NCBI GenBank assembly: GCA_900549375.1
Contig: URNY01000095.1
Location: 1-10,905 of the forward strand
Length of the DNA stretch: 10,905 nt
From: an uncultured Bacteroidales bacterium
GTDB lineage: Bacteria; Bacteroidota; Bacteroidia; Bacteroidales; Muribaculaceae
Direction of reading: 5' to 3'
Below, in pieces: positions 1-7,403 of this stretch; the first letter of the stretch is position 1, and the number at the start of each line of letters is the position of its first letter. The position numbers were made by a program, and so were the translations under genes. The notes under the pieces were generated by a model. It did not search any database. It was not told the DNA's origin and saw only the letters and a program-made list of their open reading frames with translations.

Positions 1-1
1 C

Positions 2-1321
2 GGATCTCTTTGCGATAAGAATATATCGAAAGATGATCTTTCCACTCTTCAGGAAAATCTTGTAAAAAGTCATTCCTGCAGCGTGGGTACGCCGATTGAT
101 CCGGTAATCATCCGGCTTATGCTTCTTTTGAAAGCTCATGCGCTGACTATGGGATACAGCGGGGTGCAGGTTTCCACTGTGGAACGTATTCTCGATTTCT
201 ACAACAATGATGTTCTGCCGGTGGTGTTCGACCGCGGCTCGCTCGGAGCGTCGGGAGACCTCGCACCTCTTGCCAACCTTTTCCTTCCGCTCATCGGAGA
301 AGGAGAAGTCTGGTATAAAGGTAAACGCATTCGAAGCAAAGAGGCTTTGAATATCTTCGGATGGAAACCTATAAAACTCAAATCCAAAGAGGGCCTCGCC
401 CTGCTCAACGGTACCCAGTTCATGAGCGCCAACGGCATCAAGGCCCTTATCGACGGATGGCATCTCGTGAATTGCTTTGACATGTTCGGAGCAATGTCGC
501 TCGAAGCGTTCGACGGACGCATCGAGCCCTTCTTCGACTGCATCCAGCAGGTGCGTCCTCATCCCGGACAGATCGAGACGGCACGTGTATTCCGCAAACT
601 CCTCGAAGGAAGCGAAATCATAAAACGCGAGAAAAAACATGTGCAGGATCCCTATTCATTCAGATGCATTCCTCAGGTTCACGGAGCCGTTAAGGATGCA
701 ATGAACCATGTCACGTCTATCCTGCATACCGAAATTAATTCTGTCACCGACAATCCTACGGTATTCCCGGAAGAAGATCTTGTTGTATCAGGAGGCAATT
801 TCCATGGAGAACCGTTAGCGCTGGCTTTCGACTACATGGGAGTGGCCCTTCATGAACTCGGCAACATCTCCGAGCGGCGCGTTGCCCAACTGATTCTCGG
901 CAACAGGGGGCTTCCGGAGTTCCTCGTGGCCCATCCGGGACTCAATTCAGGATTCATGATTCCGCAATACGCGGCGGCTTCGATGGTTAGCCAGAACAAG
1001 ATGTACGCATGGCCTGCATCTTGCGACTCAATCGTAAGTTCAAACGGACAGGAAGATCTTGTCTCAATGGGGGCAAATGCCGCTACTAAACTTCATAAGA
1101 TAATTGCCAATCTCAAATATATTGCGGCTATCGAACTTATGAATGCGGCCCAGGGTCTTGATTTCCGCCGCCCGCTGAAGTCGTCGCCGGCCATTGAAAA
1201 CGTGTTCACCGAATTCAGAAAGAAGGTACCGTTTGTAGATGAAGATGTGGTAATGGCCGATTATATTGCCGCAACGATGGATTTCCTCGACAGCTTCAAC
1301 ATTGTTATCGAAAAAGAATAA
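2..1321 (+). CDS. hutH: Histidine ammonia-lyase, 5' end cut by window edge
   Basis: Catalyses non-oxidative deamination of L-histidine to urocanate, the first step of histidine degradation in the cytoplasm. The frame is open from base 2, so 439 residues are visible; family members are about 500, leaving roughly 60 N-terminal residues outside. A GTG at 83 is internal, because the upstream codons (LCDKN..., then a SHSCSVGTP stretch) also match the family. The Ala-Ser-Gly that cyclises into the MIO prosthetic group is at fragment residues 83-85 within GSLGASGDLAPLA. Further family motifs are GGNFHGEP (264-271), SGFMIPQYAAA with the active-site Tyr, and QEDLVSMG (350-357). AIELMNAAQGLD carries a Glu of the kind seen in histidine rather than tyrosine lyases. 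The substrate-selecting His near the N terminus is not visible, so an aromatic amino acid lyase is not fully excluded. The next gene follows after 13 nt, probably co-transcribed. Confidence 0.92.
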   Translation, partial: GSLCDKNISKDDLSTLQENLVKSHSCSVGTPIDPVIIRLMLLLKAHALTMGYSGVQVSTVERILDFYNNDVLPVVFDRGSLGASGDLAPLANLFLPLIGEGEVWYKGKRIRSKEALNIFGWKPIKLKSKEGLALLNGTQFMSANGIKALIDGWHLVNCFDMFGAMSLEAFDGRIEPFFDCIQQVRPHPGQIETARVFRKLLEGSEIIKREKKHVQDPYSFRCIPQVHGAVKDAMNHVTSILHTEINSVTDNPTVFPEEDLVVSGGNFHGEPLALAFDYMGVALHELGNISERRVAQLILGNRGLPEFLVAHPGLNSGFMIPQYAAASMVSQNKMYAWPASCDSIVSSNGQEDLVSMGANAATKLHKIIANLKYIAAIELMNAAQGLDFRRPLKSSPAIENVFTEFRKKVPFVDEDVVMADYIAATMDFLDSFNIVIEKE

Positions 1322-1334
1322 GGATTATAACGAT

Positions 1335-2096
1335 ATGGATAAATTTCCGCTTAAAGACCTTGAGGCGAGGCACTCTGTAAGATCGTTTGCAAGCCAGCCT
1401 CTCAGCGAAGAAATACGCAACACTCTAAACGCGGAAACTACATTTGTCAACACTCACGAAGCCGGACTTAATTTCCAGCTTGTATTCGATTCCGATGATC
1501 CTTTCCGGGGATTCGGAAGAAGTTATGGTCTATTCCGTGACGCACGCAATTATCTGGCGTGCGTCACGGATCCCTCTTTCCCATATACTTCTGAAAGAGC
1601 CGGCTATTTTGCCCAGAAGTTTGTGATGAATGCCCTGGCCCGCGGGCTCGGATCTTGCTTCGTCGGAGCCACATATTCCCGAAAACATATGGACGTGGAG
1701 CTGAGAGTGTATGAAGATGTACCTTTTATCGTATGTTTCGGGTATCCGGAGGAATCGGCCACCGGATTTATTGCAAAACTTTCGGCAAGGATGATGCACA
1801 CGCATCATAGAACCCCACGCGAGTTTTTTGATGGCGATGATGAGGCTTATTCTCGCGGATTGGATTTATATCCATGGCTTCCTGTTGCTTTGAAAGCTCT
1901 TGCCTGTGCCCCTTCGGCAAGAAACAGACAGCCCGTGAGAATCAGCATCGACAATGAAGGGGTGCTGACCGCACGGACTATAAGTCACGATACTTTCAGT
2001 GACGTGGACCTCGGTATCGGAAAATTCAATTTTGCATCGGTTACTCCGGGCGACTGGGAATGGGGGCAGGGAGGTCGGTTCTGGCCTCAAGTCTGA
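1335..2096 (+). CDS. Nitroreductase-like flavoprotein (TM1586 type)
   Basis: A 253-aa protein resembling the TM1586-type nitroreductase domain family: FMN-binding, internally duplicated nitroreductase-fold proteins whose substrates are mostly unknown. The N-terminal half begins with the family's Arg-Ser-x-Arg style motif (RHSVRSF, residues 11-17). The second half has ACAPSARNRQPVRI, the typical second flavin-contact segment, and DLGIGKFNF near the C terminus. The ATG at 1335 is preferred over an in-frame ATG at 1266, which would overlap hutH by 56 nt and add residues unlike the family. No signal peptide is visible, so it is probably cytoplasmic. It lies 13 nt after hutH. Its last 56 nt overlap the end of rlmD on the other strand. 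A perfect 14-bp inverted repeat lies within the gene (1534-1570). The family call is fairly firm; the physiological reaction is unknown. Confidence 0.82.
   Translation: MDKFPLKDLEARHSVRSFASQPLSEEIRNTLNAETTFVNTHEAGLNFQLVFDSDDPFRGFGRSYGLFRDARNYLACVTDPSFPYTSERAGYFAQKFVMNALARGLGSCFVGATYSRKHMDVELRVYEDVPFIVCFGYPEESATGFIAKLSARMMHTHHRTPREFFDGDDEAYSRGLDLYPWLPVALKALACAPSARNRQPVRISIDNEGVLTARTISHDTFSDVDLGIGKFNFASVTPGDWEWGQGGRFWPQV
1534..1570. repeat. Perfect 14-bp inverted repeat inside a coding region
   Basis: Bases 1534-1547 (TCCGTGACGCACGC) are the exact reverse complement of 1557-1570, with a 9-nt loop (AATTATCTG). The arms are GC-rich, so the mRNA could form a strong hairpin. It lies within the nitroreductase-like gene and encodes FRDARNYLACVTD, an ordinary-looking part of that protein. 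No U-tract follows, so it is not a standard terminator. Confidence 0.85.
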
Positions 2097-3528
2097 CCAC
2101 ATTCTCCACATGATGAGTGTGGGGGAACATGTCGACGGGCTGAATGTCCGTGACACGGTAATCGCTGTCGAGCAAGGCCAGATCGCGCGCCTGCGTCGAC
2201 GGATTGCAACTCACATAGACTATCACGCGGGGATGAGACCGCTTTATCACCTTTATAACATCCTCATGCATTCCGGCTCTCGGAGGGTCTATAATCATAA
2301 TCTCCGGAGCACCATGCTGTTTGATAAAGTCATCCGTTAGGATATCTTTCATATCGCCGGCATAAAAGAGAGTGTTGCCGATTCCGTTTACTCTCGAATT
2401 CAGCTTTGCATCCTTAATAGCTTCTTCCACATACTCGATTCCTACGACTTGTCGGGCATTCCTTGCCACAAAATTGGCAATCGTGCCCGTTCCGGTGTAA
2501 AGGTCGTAAACCAAAGGAGCTTCACCGTCGGCTTTCATTTTATCAAGTCCGGCGAACCGACGTGCCACTTTATATAGCTCATATGCCTGTCCGGAATTAG
2601 TCTGGTAAAAGGATTTCGCATTCACCCGGAAGCGAAGTCCCTCCATCTCTTCCTCAATATAATCAGGACCTTTGAAGGATATGACCTCCTGATCGGAGAT
2701 TGTGTCGTTGAGCTTGCGGTTTACGACATAGAGAAGTGAGGTTATCTCGGGGAATGCCTCGCTGATGGTTTGCAGCAACCCTTTGATTTCTTTCTTGTCG
2801 TCTTCGCCGAAAACGACGCATACCATCACCTCACCGATAGATGAGATACGTATCATCAGCGTGCGCAATAATCCTCGGTTTTCGCGCAGATTGTAGAAAG
2901 AGAGTCCACGCTTCTCGGCTTCTTCGAAAATAAAGTTTCTGATTCTATTGCCGAGATTGTCCTGCAGATGGCATTGGTCAATATGATATACTTTGTCGAA
3001 AGCGCCGGGTATATGGAAGCCGAGTGCGTTTCCGCTGTCGTTGAATTCCTTGCCGGATTTCACCTCTTCCCATGTGCGCCATTTTTTGTCGGAAAAGGTA
3101 TATTCCATCTTGTTGCGGTATTCCCATACATGTTTGGAGCCAAGCACGGGGCGCACTTCCGGTATCTCGACTTTTGCAATGCGCGTCATGGCATCTTCCA
3201 CCTGTTTTCGCTTGAATTCGAGTTGAGATGCATAGGGGAGATGCTGCCATTTGCAACCTCCGCATATCATGAAATGCTTGCATCTGGGCTCGATACGCAA
3301 CGGTGAAGGCGACTTAAGGCGCTCGATATGACCCTCGGCATAATTCCGTTTCCTTTTGTCTATCTTAATATCTGCAATATCCCCCGGAGCGCCGAAAGGG
3401 ATAAATACCACCGAGGACGTCTCGTCGTTTACGCTCATTCTGACTCGGGCGAGAGCTTTCCCCTCAGCTGCGACAGCCGTTATCTCCACATCCTCAAGAA
3501 GAGGAAGTTCTTTCTTTTTTCTTGCCAT
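2041..3528 (-). CDS. rlmD: 23S rRNA (uracil-5-)-methyltransferase, RlmD/RumA family
   Basis: A 495-aa SAM-dependent RNA m5U methyltransferase with an iron-sulfur cluster; family members methylate U1939, and in some bacteria also U747, of 23S rRNA. Domains in order: N-terminal TRAM-like RNA-binding domain (about 8-70); a [4Fe-4S] ligand set Cys83, Cys89, Cys92 (CKHFMICGGC) plus Cys186 (HIDQCHL); a central domain with FYQTNSG (308-314); then the Rossmann methyltransferase domain with DLYTGTGTI (342-350) and DPPRAG (414-419). The catalytic nucleophile is Cys441 in VSCNPST and the general base Glu475 in HHVENV. All expected catalytic residues are present. The start is the ATG at 3526-3528. After the usual family end, about 14 extra residues (TDLPAPIPSRPE region) run into the convergent nitroreductase gene. 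Which uridine is methylated cannot be told from sequence; the alternatives are RlmC or a dual-specific enzyme. Confidence 0.93.
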   Translation of the reverse strand: MARKKKELPLLEDVEITAVAAEGKALARVRMSVNDETSSVVFIPFGAPGDIADIKIDKRKRNYAEGHIERLKSPSPLRIEPRCKHFMICGGCKWQHLPYASQLEFKRKQVEDAMTRIAKVEIPEVRPVLGSKHVWEYRNKMEYTFSDKKWRTWEEVKSGKEFNDSGNALGFHIPGAFDKVYHIDQCHLQDNLGNRIRNFIFEEAEKRGLSFYNLRENRGLLRTLMIRISSIGEVMVCVVFGEDDKKEIKGLLQTISEAFPEITSLLYVVNRKLNDTISDQEVISFKGPDYIEEEMEGLRFRVNAKSFYQTNSGQAYELYKVARRFAGLDKMKADGEAPLVYDLYTGTGTIANFVARNARQVVGIEYVEEAIKDAKLNSRVNGIGNTLFYAGDMKDILTDDFIKQHGAPEIMIIDPPRAGMHEDVIKVIKRSHPRVIVYVSCNPSTQARDLALLDSDYRVTDIQPVDMFPHTHHVENVVRLEARTDLPAPIPSRPE

Positions 3529-3571
3529 AAATTATGAATCAGGAAGTGTCGACGGTGACAATATTCGGCAT

Positions 3572-3579
3572 CAAAAATA
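3572..3579 (-). promoter_or_regulatory. Candidate -7 box for rlmD
   Basis: Read on the minus strand this is TATTTTTG, a match to the Bacteroidetes -7 consensus TAnnTTTG, lying 43 nt upstream of the rlmD start. A TTG lies 22 nt further upstream (3602-3604), slightly beyond the usual 19-21 nt spacing. The box sits in the loop of a small hairpin (CGGCAT 3566-3571 with ATGCCG 3582-3587). An identical box occurs at 3646-3653. Motif-only evidence. Confidence 0.35.
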
Positions 3580-3645
3580 CAATGCCGGCTTAGCAACAGT
3601 CCAACTTCCCATAAGTTACGTTTCTTAATAATTATTTTTTCATTG

Positions 3646-3653
3646 CAAAAATA
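3646..3653 (-). promoter_or_regulatory. Second candidate -7 box upstream of rlmD
   Basis: The same minus-strand TATTTTTG as at 3572-3579, about 118 nt upstream of the rlmD start. The surrounding DNA is very AT-rich, so a chance match is possible. No properly spaced TTTG -33 element is visible. Confidence 0.25.
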
Positions 3654-3675
3654 CTAAAAATTAACAACAAATTAT

Positions 3676-3683
3676 TATATTTG
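3676..3683 (+). promoter_or_regulatory. Candidate -7 box for ppdK
   Basis: TATATTTG followed by C matches the Bacteroidetes -7 consensus TAnnTTTG. It is 122 nt upstream of the ppdK ATG and would give a leader of roughly 115 nt. No TTTG lies at the expected -33 spacing; the nearest TTG (3643-3645) is 30 nt away. It is the best match upstream of ppdK; a near-match close to the ATG (TAACATTTG) has the wrong internal spacing. Confidence 0.5.
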
Positions 3684-3698
3684 CAGTTGCTATAAAAG

Positions 3699-3720
3699 AG
3701 GCCGATGACTAACATCGCCT
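3699..3720 (+). promoter_or_regulatory. Hairpin in the ppdK leader
   Basis: CGATG (3703-3707) pairs with CATCG (3713-3717) around a 5-nt loop. The stem extends by three more pairs (AGG with CCT) across one bulged C, giving eight pairs. It would lie near the 5' end of the ppdK leader if the -7 box at 3676 is used. It may influence mRNA stability or translation; no known riboswitch class is recognised. Confidence 0.35.
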
Positions 3721-3805
3721 AAATTCCAACGATTGCATAGCGCACGTTATTGATTCTAATACAGAAAACATATAATACTAAGTCATAATTAACATTTGAA
3801 CCTGT

Positions 3806-6523
3806 ATGGCAAAAAAAGTCTATACGTTCGGCGACGGTAAGGCCGAAGGTAACGCGTCAATGAGAAATCTTCTTGGCGGCAAGGGAGCGAACCTTGCAGA
3901 AATGAATCTATTGGGAATGCCCGTACCTCCGGGATTCACCATCACAACAGAAGTCTGCACTGAATACACTCAATATGGTCGGGACAAAGTTGTGGCCGAC
4001 ATCAAGGCTGATGTAGAAAAAGCTATCGAGCATGTAGAGAAACTTACAGGCAACAAATTCAACGATTCTTCAAATCCTCTGCTGGTATCCGTACGTTCCG
4101 GAGCCCGCGCTTCGATGCCCGGTATGATGGACACCGTGCTGAACCTCGGTATGAACGACGCCACAGTAAATACAATGGCTGAAAAGAGCGGTAATCCTCG
4201 TTTCGCATGGGACAGCTACCGCCGTTTCGTTCAGATGTACGGCGATGTCGTTCTCGGTATGAAACCGAAGAGCAAGACAGACATCGATCCTTTCGAGGCA
4301 ATCATGGACAAAGTGAAAGAGGAGAAGGGTGTGAAGTTCGACAATGAACTCGATGTCGAGGATCTCAAGGAGCTCGTAAAACGCTTCAAGGCTGCCGTGA
4401 AGGAATATACCGGCAAAGACTTTCCCGAATCCGCATGGGAACAGCTCTGGGGCGGTATCTGCGCCGTATTCGACAGCTGGATGAACGAGCGCGCCATCAT
4501 CTATCGCCGCATGAACCAGATTCCCGAAGAGTGGGGAACAGCCGTTAACGTTCAGGCTATGGTTTATGGTAACATGGGTAATAATTCCGCTACCGGCGTA
4601 GCTTTCAGCCGCGATGCAGCTACCGGCGAGAATATCTTCAACGGCGAATACCTTATCAACGCTCAGGGCGAGGACGTCGTAGCAGGTGTCCGCACTCCTC
4701 AGCAGATCACTGTAGAGGGATCGCGCCGCTGGGCAGCTCTTCAGGGCATTTCCGAAGAGGAGCGCCGCGAAAAATATCCTTCGCTCGAGGAATCTATGCC
4801 GACCTGTGCAGCAGATCTTATCGCAATCGCCAATCGTCTTGAAGACTATTACAAAGACATGCAGGATATGGAGTTCACGATCCAGGACGGCAAACTCTGG
4901 ATGCTCCAGACTCGTAACGGCAAGCGCACCGGCGCCGCTATGGTGAAAATCGCCATGGATCTTCTCCGCGCAGGTGAGATCGATGAAAAGACAGCGCTCC
5001 TGCGAATCGAGCCTCAGAAACTTGACGAACTTCTCCACCCGGTATTCGACAAAGACGCCCTCAAACGCGCCAAAGTCGTTGCCAAAGGTCTTCCCGCATC
5101 TCCCGGTGCAGCCACAGGCCAGATAGTATTTCAGGCAGACGACGCCGAGGAATGGGCCGAGAAGAAAAAGAAAGTGATTCTCATCCGTATCGAAACTTCT
5201 CCCGAAGACCTTCGCGGTATGGCAGTAGCTCAGGGTATTCTTACAATGCGCGGAGGTATGACATCCCACGCAGCCGTGGTTGCCCGCGGTATGGGTAAAT
5301 GCTGCGTATCCGGAGCAGGCGAGATTCTCGTAGACTATAAGGCAAAGACAGTCGAGATGGGTGGCAAAGTCTACCATGAAGGCGACTGGATTTCTCTGAA
5401 CGGATCAACAGGTGATGTGTACGACGGTCAGGTTCCGACCACAGAGCCCGAGCTCGACGGCGACTTCGGAGCAATCATGAACCTCTCCGACAAATACGCA
5501 AAGACACTCGTGCGCACCAATGCCGATTCTCCGCGCGATGCCAAGCAGGCACGCCGCTTCGGAGCACAGGGTATCGGTCTCTGCCGCACAGAGCACATGT
5601 TCTTCGAAGGCGACCGTATCAAGGCTGTCCGTGAAATGATTCTTGCATCCGATCTCGAAGGTCGTCGCACAGCACTCGCCAAACTTCTGCCAATGCAGCG
5701 TGGCGACTTCGAAGGCATCTTCGAAGCTATGGACGGCTTCGGCGTTACTGTCCGTCTGCTCGACCCGCCGTTGCATGAGTTTGTTCCTCATCAGACCGCA
5801 ACTCAGAAAGAACTTGCGGAAGAGATGGGTCTCACCCTTGAGGAAGTAAAGGCAAAAGTTGACTCCCTCGAAGAGTTCAACCCGATGCTCGGCCACCGCG
5901 GATGCCGTCTCGGAATCACATATCCCGAGATCACAGAAATGCAGACCCGCGCCATCATTGAAGCCGCACTCGCTTGCAAAGCCCGTGGTATCAAAGTTAT
6001 GCCCGAGATCATGGTTCCTCTCGTAGGCTCCATCAAAGAGCTCCAGAATCAGGCCAACGTGATCAACACCACCGCAGCAAAGGTATTCGAAGAGAAAGGT
6101 GACTCCGTAATCTACAAAGTCGGTACGATGATCGAGGTGCCTCGCGCCGCCCTCACCGCCAATGAAATTGCTGAAGTTGCAGAATTCTTCTCATTCGGAA
6201 CGAACGACCTCACGCAGATGACCTTCGGCTTCTCGCGTGACGACGCACCCAAATTCCTGAAATTCTACAAAGACCACGGCATCATCAAGGTAGATCCCTT
6301 CGAGGTACTCGATCAGGTAGGTGTTGGTCAGCTTGTAAGAATGGGTGTAGAGAAAGGCCGTGCAACCCGTCCCGACCTCAAAGTCGGCATCTGCGGCGAG
6401 CACGGTGGCGAGCCAAGTTCCGTGAAGTTCTGCGCCCGTCTCGGCATGAACTACGTCTCCTGCTCGCCCTTCCGCGTGCCCATCGCTCGCGTCGCCGCGG
6501 CGCAGGCTGCCATCGAAGAGTAA
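3806..6523 (+). CDS. ppdK: Pyruvate, phosphate dikinase
   Basis: Interconverts pyruvate + ATP + Pi and phosphoenolpyruvate + AMP + PPi in the cytoplasm. In anaerobic gut Bacteroidales it links PEP and pyruvate in glycolysis or gluconeogenesis. At 905 aa it is complete and normal for the family (about 875-910). The N-terminal ATP-grasp nucleotide-binding domain opens with GGKGANLAEM (24-33) and includes SVRSGARASMPGMMDT (from about residue 94). The central phosphohistidine domain has PASPGAATG (about 431-439) and GGMTSHAAVVARGMG, with catalytic His488; Thr486 is the position phosphorylated by the PPDK regulatory protein in organisms that have one. The C-terminal PEP/pyruvate TIM barrel has MLGHRGCRLG, SFGTNDLTQM and GICGEHGG with catalytic Cys863. 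The gene appears monocistronic: it has its own upstream region and a strong hairpin downstream. No oddities are seen. Confidence 0.98.
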   Translation: MAKKVYTFGDGKAEGNASMRNLLGGKGANLAEMNLLGMPVPPGFTITTEVCTEYTQYGRDKVVADIKADVEKAIEHVEKLTGNKFNDSSNPLLVSVRSGARASMPGMMDTVLNLGMNDATVNTMAEKSGNPRFAWDSYRRFVQMYGDVVLGMKPKSKTDIDPFEAIMDKVKEEKGVKFDNELDVEDLKELVKRFKAAVKEYTGKDFPESAWEQLWGGICAVFDSWMNERAIIYRRMNQIPEEWGTAVNVQAMVYGNMGNNSATGVAFSRDAATGENIFNGEYLINAQGEDVVAGVRTPQQITVEGSRRWAALQGISEEERREKYPSLEESMPTCAADLIAIANRLEDYYKDMQDMEFTIQDGKLWMLQTRNGKRTGAAMVKIAMDLLRAGEIDEKTALLRIEPQKLDELLHPVFDKDALKRAKVVAKGLPASPGAATGQIVFQADDAEEWAEKKKKVILIRIETSPEDLRGMAVAQGILTMRGGMTSHAAVVARGMGKCCVSGAGEILVDYKAKTVEMGGKVYHEGDWISLNGSTGDVYDGQVPTTEPELDGDFGAIMNLSDKYAKTLVRTNADSPRDAKQARRFGAQGIGLCRTEHMFFEGDRIKAVREMILASDLEGRRTALAKLLPMQRGDFEGIFEAMDGFGVTVRLLDPPLHEFVPHQTATQKELAEEMGLTLEEVKAKVDSLEEFNPMLGHRGCRLGITYPEITEMQTRAIIEAALACKARGIKVMPEIMVPLVGSIKELQNQANVINTTAAKVFEEKGDSVIYKVGTMIEVPRAALTANEIAEVAEFFSFGTNDLTQMTFGFSRDDAPKFLKFYKDHGIIKVDPFEVLDQVGVGQLVRMGVEKGRATRPDLKVGICGEHGGEPSSVKFCARLGMNYVSCSPFRVPIARVAAAQAAIEE

Positions 6524-6574
6524 TTTTGACATTGTGATAGGAATATAGAGACGTCTATCGCATACTAATATTTA

Positions 6575-6609
6575 AAGGCGCTTGTACGTCAAAAACGTAC
6601 AAGCGCCTT
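6575..6609 (+). terminator. Perfect 15-bp hairpin after ppdK, probable terminator
   Basis: Bases 6575-6589 (AAGGCGCTTGTACGT) pair perfectly with 6595-6609 around the loop CAAAA. The stop of ppdK is 51 nt upstream. The 3' flank GTTCTATATTATT is T-rich but not a pure T-run. The minus-strand flank (TTTAAATATT) is also T-rich, so it might work in both directions. The ATG of the next gene lies only 14 nt after the stem, so the hairpin is also in, or at the very edge of, that gene's leader. Confidence 0.75.
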
Positions 6610-6622
6610 GTTCTATATTATT

Positions 6623-6904
6623 ATGAAAGAAAAGATAGATAAACACACCGGCGAGAAATGGATTCAACTTTCCGATGAGGAAATCAGATTTGGTTTTCTT
6701 GCTCAATGTATTGAAGCTCTTGCTGAAAACGAGGGCTGCAATTACGTTGATATGTTGATACGTTTGGAAGGAGTCAATATGACCGAAGGATATATTCTTG
6801 CACACTATGATGTGTTGCACACAGAAAGTATGAAGAATATTATTTTAGAATTAAGTGATTTACTTAATAAACGTGAATCGGAAAAATGCATTTACCATGT
6901 ATGA
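6623..6904 (+). CDS. DUF3791 domain protein, first gene of cassette
   Basis: A 93-aa soluble, probably helical protein. Residues about 22-82 fit the DUF3791 pattern: an FLAQCIEALAE helix, then VDMLIRLEGVN, then YILAHYDVLHTES, where the Y-D-x-LHT block is the most typical part. DUF3791 proteins have no established activity but often sit beside DUF3990 genes, as here. The ATG at 6623 is chosen because the only in-frame alternative, TTG at 6608, lies inside the terminator stem and adds residues unlike the family. No Shine-Dalgarno sequence is visible, which is usual in this phylum. The gene ends in an 8-nt overlap with the next, suggesting coupled translation. By analogy with toxin-antitoxin gene order it could be the antitoxin, but that is inference. 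Composition is AT-richer than ppdK. Confidence 0.75.
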   Translation: MKEKIDKHTGEKWIQLSDEEIRFGFLAQCIEALAENEGCNYVDMLIRLEGVNMTEGYILAHYDVLHTESMKNIILELSDLLNKRESEKCIYHV

Positions 6905-7403
6905 AGTTTTAACTGTTTATCACGGTGGTACTGAAATTATAAACAATCTTCAAGTCAATGTTGGAAGGCCAAATCTTGATTTTGGTCCCGGCTTTTATGT
7001 AACTGATATTTATGCTCAGGCAAAGGACTGGGCAGAAAAGATTGCAGATATAAGAGAAGACACTCCAATCCTTAATATTTACCATCTTAAGCAACAGGAT
7101 ATACTATCTAATTGTCAGTCTCTTATATTTAAAGAATACGATAAAGAATGGCTCGAATTTGTAACACAAAGCCGGCTTGGAGCAAAACCTTGGGGAGGTT
7201 TTGATTACATCGAAGGAGGTGTAGCTGATGATCGTGTAGTAAATACAATCCGACTTTACATGGGTGGATATATCTCAGCTGAGGACGCGCTAAATAGACT
7301 AAAGTATTTCAAACCGACAAATCAGATTTGCCTTCTTAATCAAGAATTAACTGACCAATATCTTACTTTTGTTGAATCTCGATCGTTGAAGAATTATGAG
7401 TGA
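6897..7403 (+). CDS. DUF3990 protein, putative ADP-ribosyltransferase-fold effector
   Basis: A 168-aa protein with the DUF3990 signature. It has VYHGG with His9, then DFGPGFYVT (28-36) with Tyr34, then QAKDWAE (41-47), WLEFV (85-89), and a late VADDRV (109-114). To my knowledge DUF3990 is grouped with the ADP-ribosyltransferase superfamily. His9, Tyr34 and an acidic residue near 111-112 would then be the counterpart of that superfamily's H-Y-[E/D/Q] triad; this assignment is inferred from motif order, not shown. The start at 6897 places VYHGG near the N terminus as in relatives; a longer frame from 6855 is unlikely. It overlaps the gene before and the gene after by 8 nt each. No signal peptide is visible, so it probably acts inside the cell. 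It may be the toxin or effector of a small module; target unknown. Confidence 0.78.
   Translation: MYEVLTVYHGGTEIINNLQVNVGRPNLDFGPGFYVTDIYAQAKDWAEKIADIREDTPILNIYHLKQQDILSNCQSLIFKEYDKEWLEFVTQSRLGAKPWGGFDYIEGGVADDRVVNTIRLYMGGYISAEDALNRLKYFKPTNQICLLNQELTDQYLTFVESRSLKNYE

Noticed and set aside
1266..1334. Earlier ATG for the nitroreductase-like gene
   Set aside because: It would overlap hutH by 56 nt and add 23 residues that do not fit the family; the ATG at 1335 fits better.
4070..5377. Long minus-strand open frame (435 codons) opposite ppdK
   Set aside because: It mirrors a strongly biased, unmistakable coding strand; its translation is Cys- and His-rich with no family resemblance, typical of an antisense shadow.
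5405..5896. Minus-strand open frame of 163 codons inside ppdK
   Set aside because: Also an antisense shadow of conserved ppdK sequence.
6549..6556. Palindrome AGACGTCT after ppdK
   Set aside because: An 8-nt palindrome is expected by chance and the nearby GATAG/CTATC pairing is weak next to the 15-bp stem at 6575.
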